Source of the DNA: Prostheceraeus crozeri
Taxonomy: Eukaryota > Platyhelminthes > Polycladida > Euryleptidae
Direction of reading: 5' to 3'
Length of the DNA: 64,000 nucleotides
Assembly (NCBI GenBank): GCA_907163375.1
Contig: CAJQUW010009193.1
Coordinates: forward strand, 167,732-231,731
Shown one piece after another: positions 9,417-17,895 of the stretch. Each line of letters begins with the position of its first letter. Position 1 is the first letter of the stretch. The position numbers and the translations under genes are program-made. The notes below the pieces were generated by a model. The model was given only the letters and a program-made list of their open reading frames with translations. It was not told the origin of the DNA and made no database searches.

Positions 9417-10194
9417 GAACCAAAAGATCTATCATAATCTCTTCACCTCCAAAATTTATTTCTTGTCCTTTTTCATCAGTGATTCTAATGCCAATGTTGT
9501 TAATAGTTTTTCTTGTAATAGGAAAATATATTAATGTTTGTGGAATTACATTTAATCTATAACCAATGGGTACAGTAAAAGCTGGAAAACTGAATATTAA
9601 ATTTGATAATTTACCATTTATATATCCTCCTTCAATAATGTCACAATGTACAACAATTGAATTTATTTCAGTTATTTTTGGAATCTTCTCACCTAAATGA
9701 TAACCTTGACTATAGGTTTGTTTATTAAATCCTAATAGCTTTGACAATGATCTATCATGATTAAAATCAACTTGAAGATTTTCGTCTAAAGTAAGAGAAA
9801 ATTTATTAACTGCCGGTTCAACTGCAAAATGTAATTGTTTCTTATCTTTAAATGGTATACCTAAATGTCTCTTAATTTCATTTGATATTGATTCAACTTC
9901 GTAAGAACCAGGAAGAAAAGTTAATATTTTCCATGTTTTGCCTTTATCAGTAGAATATCTAAATTGATCATTCACATCTTTGATAACGTTTTGAATAGTG
10001 TTAAATGTAGAGAAACTAGTCAATGCAATTTGATAATTTTTATTTTGTTCCAAATGTAGAATGGGTTCTAAATTACAAGTGTGTGATGAAGTAGTTGTTA
10101 TGATTTTTAACGTCGTACTAAATTTTGATGAACCCAAAATCTCTATCAAATTTTCTAAATGATTATTAATTTTGTCTAAATCTGCTGAACACAT
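9406..10194 (-). CDS. Penton-like minor capsid protein
   Basis: 262 aa, intact. The C-terminal half carries the pattern of the single jelly-roll vertex protein of Polinton/adintovirus-like elements: IVVHCDIIEGGYINGK, then LIFSFPAFTVPIGYRL, LIYFPITRKTINNIGIRI and a closing strand GEEIMIDLLV. The N-terminal half includes a strand-rich region with DGxT-like FRYSTDKGKTWKILTF and a domain ending HDRSLSKLLGFN. It would close the capsid vertices together with the major capsid protein. It lies between the ATPase and the next minus-strand gene, 76 bp apart, each with its own A-run start (ACTAAAAAATG here). The reading frame has no visible damage, unlike the capsid and polymerase genes. Confidence 0.75.
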   Translation of the reverse strand: MCSADLDKINNHLENLIEILGSSKFSTTLKIITTTSSHTCNLEPILHLEQNKNYQIALTSFSTFNTIQNVIKDVNDQFRYSTDKGKTWKILTFLPGSYEVESISNEIKRHLGIPFKDKKQLHFAVEPAVNKFSLTLDENLQVDFNHDRSLSKLLGFNKQTYSQGYHLGEKIPKITEINSIVVHCDIIEGGYINGKLSNLIFSFPAFTVPIGYRLNVIPQTLIYFPITRKTINNIGIRITDEKGQEINFGGEEIMIDLLVREV

Positions 10195-10260
10195 TTTTTA
10201 GTTAAAATTTTGAATAGATATTTTTTTATAAAAAAATTAGAAACAACATATTTCAGCTAC

Positions 10261-10286
10261 GGGCGAAGCCCTAGAACCATCGGTTC
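10261..10286. repeat. Double-hairpin GC-rich palindrome supplying a stop codon
   Basis: GGGC-GAA-GCCC, then TA, then GAACC-ATC-GGTTC, both stems perfect. It overlaps the 3' end of the next minus-strand gene: the TAG stop (10,271-10,273) and the last codons come from the repeat itself. It could also act as an RNA 3'-end structure. Confidence 0.85.
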
Positions 10287-11083
10287 GTTACACTTTTATA
10301 ATCCTCTTCATTTAGAATCTTCTTTTCTAACAGTCTTTTCAATATAGCATGAATTTCATTGAAACTAGAATTATGTCCTTCTTTTATTGCAGATATTAAA
10401 ATATTTAATCTATTTAGTAATTCTTGTGGATCATCTGGTAAGAATACAGTTGTTTCAGTTTTAAAGCCTTTTCCTACTTTAACTCCCGTTGATAATAAAT
10501 TTTCTAATTGTTTATAACGTCTAAGAGATTTTACTGCACCAACTCTATCTAACATAGCTTTATATTTTATGAGATCTTCTAATGCATAATTATTTAAATC
10601 TGCTCCTCTTAAAAGATTAACAAAATTTCTATCTAAATTAAAAGGAGATTTATCTGGTGAAAAAATTAAACCTGGAAAAGGTTGTGGAAATATTTCTTTT
10701 TGTCCGAGATAAAATCTAGGTATTGTTTTTCCATCTATAAATGAAATAGAATGTTCAAATTGCATAGATTTTGGTAATTTCTTATTAATGTTTGATTCTA
10801 GTAATCCATAGTCATCTAATATAGTTTTGTGCTCTGAATCTGTTATATCAATTTGTTTATCATTATTTGTACTTTCTTTTTCAAGAGTTTTAAATGGTTT
10901 CATAGTTTTTTCAAAATCAGTTTTTACTTGCTCGGTTTGCTGCATTTTTTCAAACATATCAGATTGAATACCAGCTTTTATCATTCTATGTTGAAGATGA
11001 TTTTCTTTCATAATATTTCTTTGTTTTATTAACTCTTCTAATTGTTTTATTCTTTTAAAATTATCAGCTCTAATTTTATCCAT
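10271..11083 (-). CDS. Conserved Polinton-like element protein of unknown function
   Basis: 270 aa from the ATG at 11,083; an upstream ATG at 11,149 is open, but only the inner one sits in the TTTTAAAAATG context used by its neighbours, so I chose it. The N-terminal third is a charged helix (MDKIRADNFKRIKQLEELIKQ). The middle, DGKTIPRFYLGQKEIFPQPF followed by a P-G-L segment and a run like NLLRGADLNNYALEDLIKYKAML, resembles a protein that recurs beside capsid genes in animal Polinton-like elements, where the pattern is G-T-P-G-L-x-E-L then Y-x-x-E-D-L-x-x-Y-K-x-I-L. A structural or assembly role is possible but unproven. The 3' end is formed by a double-hairpin repeat. No lesion seen. Confidence 0.6.
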   Translation of the reverse strand: MDKIRADNFKRIKQLEELIKQRNIMKENHLQHRMIKAGIQSDMFEKMQQTEQVKTDFEKTMKPFKTLEKESTNNDKQIDITDSEHKTILDDYGLLESNINKKLPKSMQFEHSISFIDGKTIPRFYLGQKEIFPQPFPGLIFSPDKSPFNLDRNFVNLLRGADLNNYALEDLIKYKAMLDRVGAVKSLRRYKQLENLLSTGVKVGKGFKTETTVFLPDDPQELLNRLNILISAIKEGHNSSFNEIHAILKRLLEKKILNEEDYKSVTNRWF

Positions 11084-11204
11084 TTTTAAAATATAATATT
11101 TGAATTTTGTGGTAACATTGGAATACAACAAAAACATTTTACTGAACAAATTATTTTTTTATTGCTTTGTTGTTTGACATCTTTTCGTTTAAAGTTTTCT
11201 CGTT

Positions 11205-11930
11205 TTAAGTTTTGTTTAATAAAGTTTTGTTTAATAAAGTTTTGCTTAAATTTTCGCTTAAAGTTTTTAGCTCTTCTAAAAAAATTTTGTCATTTTCTTC
11301 ATTAGAAATTTTACCATCACTAGAAATTTTGCCATCCTGTTTATTCTTATCATCAACTTTTTCGGACTGTAATTGAAAGGTTTGATTTACTTCATTAGCT
11401 ATTTGATCAAATTTTTCAATCTCATCTAACGTAATAACATTATCATCACATACTCTTTGAAAGTAGTAGTGTAGTTTATCATAGACTTCTTTAATATGCA
11501 AATGCTTAGTTTTTAATGATTTTCGTTTCTTAGTTATTAAAGATTTATCTAACATTGTAACAAGTGAAGTTGCAAAAACACCCGTACCTGTTAAAGTTGT
11601 AGCAACTACTGGAATTACTAAAACACCAGAAGATATAACAATAGTGAGAGCGCCTAAACTTATTGTTAAGAATATGCCAATTCCTTGTGTTACATTCTTA
11701 ACTTTACTCCATCTCTTTCTTAATTTTTTATAATGTTCTAATCTTAATAATAATTGAGATTCCTTATCTTTCATATAACGTACTCTATCTTTGTGTTTTT
11801 CTTTGTTCATTTTTTCAATGTCCATTAAAGTAGAACTACGTTCATATGATAACGAAGGATATATTCTTGCGGTTTCTTCCATTTCTGAAGTTCCTTCCAC
11901 TTTTGTTTCATCCACTTTTGTTTCTTCCAT
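11205..11930 (-). CDS. Membrane protein with two hydrophobic helices
   Basis: 241 aa, intact. It has an acidic N-terminal tail with a short repeat (KVDETKVEGTSEMEET), a basic helix (40-78), and a long hydrophobic region at residues 81-126 that can form two membrane spans separated by a Gly/Ser turn. A basic segment (TKKRKSLKTKH) and a helix with HIKEVYDKLHYYF and DNVITLDEIEKF follow. Proteins of this layout recur in animal Polinton-like elements; their function is unknown, and a virion membrane or host-membrane role is only a guess. The C-terminus is a 15-bp tandem repeat encoding LLNKT copies. The start is at CTTTAAAAATG. It is the right-most gene of the viral element. Confidence 0.55.
   Translation of the reverse strand: MEETKVDETKVEGTSEMEETARIYPSLSYERSSTLMDIEKMNKEKHKDRVRYMKDKESQLLLRLEHYKKLRKRWSKVKNVTQGIGIFLTISLGALTIVISSGVLVIPVVATTLTGTGVFATSLVTMLDKSLITKKRKSLKTKHLHIKEVYDKLHYYFQRVCDDNVITLDEIEKFDQIANEVNQTFQLQSEKVDDKNKQDGKISSDGKISNEENDKIFLEELKTLSENLSKTLLNKTLLNKT
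11207..11250. repeat. 15-bp tandem repeat at a gene end
   Basis: Copies of AATAAAGTTTTGTTT encode KTLLNKTLLNKT at the end of the membrane protein. The arrangement matches the repeat at the end of the acidic gene. Confidence 0.75.
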
Positions 11931-12036
11931 TTTTAAAGAAATACGAGAATCGTATTATTAGTCACATGATATATTTTAAAAACCTGAAAGATGGATAAAA
12001 TTCATGAATTTAAAATTCTCAACTTTTATGATTTTC

Positions 12037-12352
12037 GGTGTCCTGGAACGGTCATGATTTTCAAGGTAAAAATTGTAATTCTCAAATTTGAGATTTTGAA
12101 AAATTTGAAAATTGGGTATTTTTAAAAACGACATAAATTCATGAATTTAGGTCTTCATAACCTGAAAAAGGGTTCAAATTCATGAATTTATGTCGTTTTT
12201 AAAAATGCCATTTTTTGAAAAAATGGTACTTTTTGAATGGGCTAAATTCATGTATTTAGGTCTTAAAAACCTGAAAAAGGGTTCAAATTCATGAATTTAT
12301 GTCGTTTTTAAAGATACTATTTTTTTGAATTTTATGGTGTCCTGGAACGGTC
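12037..12352. repeat. Right-end repeat region of the viral element
   Basis: No gene here. A 17-base direct repeat, GGTGTCCTGGAACGGTC, brackets the region (12,037-12,053 and 12,336-12,352). Inside, the unit with AGGTCTT...CCTGAAAAAGGGTTCAAATTCATG occurs twice, about 108 bp apart. The first unit is also a foldback: the arm near 12,117-12,147 (TAAAAACGACATAAATTCAT) is the reverse complement of the arm near 12,176-12,207. The unit ATTCATGAATTT, itself a palindrome, recurs throughout. This is where a terminal or subterminal repeat of the element would be expected; the matching left end is outside the window. Confidence 0.65.
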
Positions 12353-12353
12353 T

Positions 12354-12797
12354 TTTGCCCATTACTAGCATCTTATTAGACGGAATTCGAAAAATCAAAA
12401 ATTCAATGTTTTTAGGGCAATCAGATCGATTCACTGGAACAATTGCTAGTGAGTTTGATAGCCAAGCGCAAACACCACCACCAGAGCGGTTTGATCTATC
12501 ACACCTGAAAAATTGGAAACCCGGAAACATCAAAATGTCTGAGTCAATATTGCTATGCAGCCAGCTCTCAGTAGTAAATACAATACCGGGATTAACAGAC
12601 GAAATAAAAAGCATTAGCTCATCAAGCGTAGTGAGAATGGAGCATGCATTGGCCAGCAAAACAATTGGGGGTTTGCTCTCATTATACCGGAACGAAGAAA
12701 TAGGAGATGTAGAATTACATAAAATCACTTTTGAAAATTTCTTAATTGCTTTCTTTGGCAAACCATTCCTCTGTAAATAACCACGTCTTCTCCACAT
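12354..12797 (-). pseudogene. LINE ORF2, endonuclease N-terminus only
   Basis: Start of an APE-type endonuclease of a CR1/L2-like non-LTR retrotransposon. It has an early N-containing strand (LLANACSILTTLDEL), the catalytic-region TESWLH, and DRSNRSGGGVCAWLSN, and stops being LINE-like after NKMLVMG at about 12,354, where the A/T-rich viral-end repeat begins. The rest of the endonuclease and all of the reverse transcriptase are absent. Loss of the 3' side is opposite to the usual 5' truncation of LINEs and points to interruption by the viral element. It overlaps the end of ORF1. Confidence 0.75.
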
Positions 12798-13309
12798 TCA
12801 GTGCGATCTTTCAATTCTTTTCTGAGCTCTTTATCCTTTTCTTGTTGATATTTAGTTCTATCATTGTTAATGTACACATGTCTAAAATTCGAACTTGATT
12901 TTAGAAGTTTTGACTTCTTCATAATGTCTATTTTCATAGGAACATCTTTACATCTCATTCGTATAAGTCTTTTATTATCAGGCCGGTATCTTTCCAATCG
13001 CTTAACTTCTAAGAAGTCAGCATTTTCAGCATTTAGTTCTTGCACTATTTGCTGGCATAACTTCTCATCAGCGGCTTTATTGTTATGAACAGAACCTTCA
13101 TCTGGTTCAGACACTCCTGCTATGATAATGTTGAGCTTACGATATTCACGTTGATCAAATTCGTGTAAAAGAGCATCTGTAGACGATGCACTTGATAAGT
13201 TAGAATGTTGCAATTTTTCTTTCAGGTCTTGAATCTCAGTCTCCTGAAATTTCTGAGTTTCCTTTAAGTTCAATATGACGTCTTCTAATTTTGAAAAGCG
13301 ATCAGACAC
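12725..13309 (-). CDS. LINE ORF1 protein, coiled coil plus RRM-like domain
   Basis: 194 aa, open. Residues 5-40 are a coiled coil (LEDVILNLKETQKFQETEIQ). From about residue 55 an RNA-binding region typical of LINE ORF1 proteins follows: REYRKLNIIIAGVSE, then KRLERYRPDNKRLIRMRCKD and VYINNDRTKYQQEKDKELRKEL. It binds the element's RNA. It shares the ORF2 neighbour of the same element and resembles the ORF1 at 38,407-39,150, so the two LINEs are related but not the same copy. The upstream 5' UTR probably reaches to about 13.9 kb; no promoter was recognised. Confidence 0.75.
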   Translation of the reverse strand: MSDRFSKLEDVILNLKETQKFQETEIQDLKEKLQHSNLSSASSTDALLHEFDQREYRKLNIIIAGVSEPDEGSVHNNKAADEKLCQQIVQELNAENADFLEVKRLERYRPDNKRLIRMRCKDVPMKIDIMKKSKLLKSSSNFRHVYINNDRTKYQQEKDKELRKELKDRTECGEDVVIYRGMVCQRKQLRNFQK

Positions 13310-14704
13310 ATTTGACCACTAAGTTTGTTAAAATCTTTATGTACATGTATCTCTCCAAGAATTTCCTTTTTCATTAGTTCAATCAGTTCCTTTATGTCAT
13401 TCAAGCAAAAATATCCATTTCGCGTTATTCTTGATGACTGCATCTCAGCTTCGAACCATCAACCTTGTTGCCAAAACTAACCAATAAGCCGTTGACTAAC
13501 CACCACTGTACAGATAGCCATCCGCCGATATGCAGAGTAGCTTTAGAATAAATTCAGAAAATGCTTTTGCATTCCAACAATAATAGCATCAAAGACGCGA
13601 TTATCGGACACAAACACAGTAATCAACACCAGCAAGAGGGAACTTGTGAGTAAAATTCACGGAGAATGGCACCAGATTCGCAGAGTAGAGCACAACGGAG
13701 AGGATAGTGAAAAATGATGATAGTAACCTGGACACAGAGATAGAGGAGATCCAGACGCACAAGTAGATGTAAAATCCACGAAAAACACACAACGTAGACC
13801 GAAGTAACAGACAAGAGATATTCCTGACGCAGAGACAGAGAAATACACAACCGTCGCGCACGAAGTTACATGCTTGTACACAGCCTCCCGACGTTTCGAG
13901 CGTTCGTCGGTCTTCCCGGGAATGAACGAGGTCGTTAGTTCCCTCGAAGTAAGGCTTTTCCATCCTAGTTCAACTAATTCAAAGCAAAAATCGAAAAAGA
14001 ATTTGTGATGAAAATTAGCTGAACTTTCATGTAAGAAAATACGCCATCAGGATTTCAAAACTGGAAAATATTCCTGCTTGTACTAGTTTCGCCTTTTTTC
14101 AAAAGGCATTTTCGAAGTTTCTAAATTTTAATGCCATAACTGGTGGGAGTGATATTTCTTGATTCATGAATTTCATGTGCAAGGCAGTCAGCTAAATATC
14201 ATTCTATGCTAATTCACTGTCATGTTGGCATTAATCAAAGCTACACTAGAAATTTGGTGAACTTTGGAAATCAAAGCCCGTCTTTGATGTGGAAATCTTC
14301 TTTACATGTATTAACGTAAATGATGAAGGTGTCCATTTAGAGAATATGAGGTGTCCAAAGTGAGATCTTCCTTGAGATAATTAATGCGCTGCATCGAGTT
14401 AATTGATAACAAGAACAGATCATTTGTCTTCTATCAAAGCTCTTCCTAGTCAGCGTCGCTGTTTTACACATCTCAGTAAACTAACTCCTTTGATCTCACT
14501 GTAACTTCTACAAACATGAAAGTTGAGTTATGAGAAGTCCACGGCTTTTGGCACCGTGACCTAATCTCTGACCACGTGTTATATTATAAATCATTAAGTG
14601 ATGATAATAAATGGCGCCAACATATTAAATCAAAGTGGCAAAGTTTTCATGCCTGGATATCGTATTTCGCATTTACAAAAACTCATCGCAATCAGTTAGG
14701 ATCG
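13310..14704. other. No gene seen; probable LINE 5' UTR then unique sequence
   Basis: The first 600 or so bases are richer in G+C and are probably the LINE 5' UTR (CR1/L2-like elements have such leaders). From about 13,970 to the foldback element nothing recognisable was seen; short open frames lack any domain signal. Confidence 0.4.
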
Positions 14705-15421
14705 TAGTCCGGCAGCCAGAACGAGTTTCTGCAGGGAACGAGGCCGAAAGTGAGACTTTCACAGAATGATGTGCACATATGCCTACTACGAATCGGCACG
14801 TCTGCCGAGTTCTAGTTAGTTCCTCTTCTTGTCAGACAGGATCAAAGAAAATCACATGTAAATCCAATGGGACGCAGATAACAGCTCTTTGTTAAAAAGA
14901 AATTTTCTATGTTTTCTCTGATTAAACGAAAAGTACTAAGCCTAGAGTCATACTTTTTGGCATGGAATGTCTTCAGGGTCATTTTATTTTATGTTCATGC
15001 ACCCTTTTCTATAAAGCTAGACACATTTATATTTGGCGAGCCTCTTGATGTCGGCAAATACAAACATTTTGAGCAACTTTATCCACATTCAACCACATTC
15101 TCGCATGCATTGTCAATCAGAAGCATGATAATAGCATATGCGCATTACAGGAATTGACTTGAAGACATTCCATGCCAAAATTTATGACTCTGGGCTTAGC
15201 ACTTTTCGTTTAATCAGAGAAAACATGGAAAATTTAATTTTTTCAAAAAATTCAATCTGCGACCCATTGGTGTTTTTCTTTGATCTTCTCTCACAAGAAG
15301 AGGAACTCACTAGAACTCGGCAGACGTGTAGGTTCGTAGTAGGCATAAAGTGTACATCATTCTGTGAAAGTCTCACTTTATGCTTCGTTCCCTGCAGAAA
15401 CTCGTTCTGGCTGCCGGACTA
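14705..15421. mobile_element. Foldback (long inverted-repeat) element
   Basis: About 270-bp imperfect arms face each other. The left end TAGTCCGGCAGCCAGAACGA (14,705 on) is the reverse complement of the right end near 15,402-15,421. Matching inner blocks include TTTCTGCAGGGAACGA, CAGAATGATGT, CGTCTGCCGAGTTCTAG, TTTTCTCTGATTAAACG and CATGGAATGTCTTCA. It carries no transposase. A clear target duplication was not found. It is non-autonomous; the family is unknown. Confidence 0.8.
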
Positions 15422-16146
15422 TCTTGTCATTTGCTTTGTTATGGATGCACATTGCTCCCAAAACGCAAGTCAAGTAAAAAATAAACGTTGGGAATATTCA
15501 TATGAAACAGCTGGGTCTTCAAAAATCATTGGTTGCTATTTCCAAAATCCCTTTTCCATTCTGGGAGAGGGGTATTTCGGTCACCAGTCGCATTTTGTTG
15601 TGCTCCTCGTAAGACGAAGATATTCAGTCCGTGCCATTGAGACTTTCAGTTTTAGAGTATTTCCAATCGAATAAAGCATTTGAATATCAAATATCATGCA
15701 GATGCTACTTCTTGAAAATTTCAGTGGCAAGTATAAGTAGTCAATTTGTGATTTTTCATGATGATTTGAATGTTATGGTATCTATAAATCGGCATTTTTC
15801 CTTGTAATCACATTTGAAGTTATTTGGAACGAACTGCACAGCATCATTTTAAAAATGCTTTGAAAAGGTCACTTTTGGGGAAACTTTTTCCGCATTTCAC
15901 GCGTATGTTTGAGATGTATTACTTGAGGAAATCAATCTGATGAATCTCATTTTGCATTCACAAGTAACTTTTCAGTTTGAGTCTTGTAGGACAACATGCG
16001 GCTATCAAATGAAACAGTTCGAATTGGAGATCTCAGAGAAGCATAGTTTTAGTAGATTTACAAGGTTGATCAACTTCCCAATCCAAGTTCAATGTTGTCA
16101 GGAAATGTCTTGAATGTTTAGAATTGCTTTTCAACTGCCTTAATTT

Positions 16147-16210
16147 AATCCTCATCAGCACGGCAAATTAATCTGCTTAATTCGCCCACCAGACTACATA
16201 TGTAGTTTTT
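16147..16210 (+). repeat. Repeat unit, inverted copy at 17,854
   Basis: Contains AATCCTCATCAGC, then about 24 bases, then GCCCACCAGACTACATATGTAG. The copy at 17,854-17,895 is its reverse complement without the middle. Together they could be the ends of a 1.75 kb non-autonomous element. Confidence 0.55.
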
Positions 16211-17853
16211 GTACATTTTCATTTGTTCTTAATTGTTTCAGCGGTGTTAATGTACATAAAATGATATCCTTGATGCATGAGCTCTGCTTCTATTCATATA
16301 ATGTTCACTTTCACTTTGGTAATTTCCGCTAGCTAGTTTTGTAACGCAGGCCTACTGATGGTATAACCACTGATGCATTGCACAAAATTTATCTAAAATA
16401 TCAAATGTAAACTGTGATTGAATTGTTCGAGAGAAATAGTGTACCACAATCTGAGATAACTTAAGTTAAAACAAAGTGTACTTGAAAAGGAAGTTTGATT
16501 AAATTGGTTGACTAATTTGGTTAACATGAGGCCTATATGTAGCATTCATGCAATCAAAGACAACAAATAACATGGCTAGCAAATGAGTAACGGAATTATG
16601 CTAAGCAGTGTTTCAAGTGGAATATATAGTGATCTGAGCATGCTGCATCCACGTTGCAATGGTAGTTACATCTGTATCTCAATGTTTTGCACCTAGAAGA
16701 TGATGCTTGGTGTTTTCGAATTACACTTGGTTTAGGCCTATTCAAGTCTTTTTGAAACAACTTATTTCAGACGGCATTGGTGAACAGCTGCTGAAGATTC
16801 CGCATGTATTTAATTAGCATTTTTTGTAGACAACTTCAATCGACGGCTCTGCAAATGCATTGATGAAACACTTTCATTTCCATTATCAGAATGAGTAGGC
16901 AAGAGTGAAAACATTACAGAACAGTTCTACAGGATTGCATCGAGTTTTGCGCATGCAACTGAGGTCTTAATTTTTTGCTATTCATCAGATCTGTCGGTCA
17001 TTTGTATGCATCATAATGAAGGATGATAACTGGTCACATAGGAAGGGTGCTTCAGGATTTTGTAGAGAAAGAAGACATTGGAATGAAGAGCTCATTCATT
17101 TCGGGACGCATGATATCATCATTGTTCTTCGCGCCTTTACATTTTTAGTGTCACATATTTCTCGCTATTGGATACTTTGAAGCTCGTGCGAGAAACCTTG
17201 CCGCTAGCAGAGGAGGTCCTGTTGCTATCAGGCAATTACATTGGTACATCAGTACATTGGTGGACAGAGAATGATAAGTGAAATATCTACATGTATATCC
17301 ATGTACATTTATAAGCTCAGACTGGATCCAAGGTAGCTGATAATGGGTAATCAACTTAAGAATTTAGTTTCAACCTCTGAGGCTTTTGTTTTGGCACGCA
17401 TTCGTCGGTTCACTATTTGAAAGGAAATTCGAAGTACTACATCAGTGCACAACAAATAAAATGGAGAAGCTTTGTTAACCGGGAAATTCAACAAGTTGAA
17501 GGCGGCGATTCACTGGAAACGTAACACAATAATTCCATCGAATGTTATCCAGAACTACAGAAATTGATACATAAAGGTGTAAACAAATCTATGCCAGAAT
17601 CGCATAATGATGACTGATATTGATGTTATTGCTCAAAATTCTGTTGCCATATCAATTTTCTCCTCTATAACACAGGTGATGAACTACATATGTAGTTTGG
17701 AGGACGGAATCATAAGAAATTGCATTAAAATTTGTGTAAATTGACAAAATTAGTTGGAAATACTGATGGAAAATGTTAGTAACGTGAGTCAACTGGACTT
17801 GAAATTTATTGAAATTGGAATTGAACCTCCAGATCTATACTGAAATGAAAATC

Positions 17854-17895
17854 ACAAAACTACACATGTAGTCTGGTGGGCTGATGAGGATTGAT
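17854..17895 (-). repeat. Repeat unit, inverted copy of 16,147
   Basis: CTACACATGTAGTCTGGTGG followed by GCTGATGAGGATT mirrors 16,147-16,210. A third fragment, the palindrome AACTACATATGTAGTT, is at 17,682-17,697. Confidence 0.55.

Noticed and set aside
1-12352. Genome-wide use of TGA as tryptophan in the viral element
   Set aside because: Recognisable tryptophan positions in the polymerase are TGG, which argues against a dominant reassigned code; kept only as a low-scored observation.
13601-13963. Open frame of 120 codons on the minus strand
   Set aside because: No domain; lies in the probable LINE 5' UTR and overlaps two other chance frames.
15138-15674. Open frame of 178 codons on the plus strand
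   Set aside because: Runs through the right arm of the foldback element into flanking DNA with no domain signal; a chance frame.
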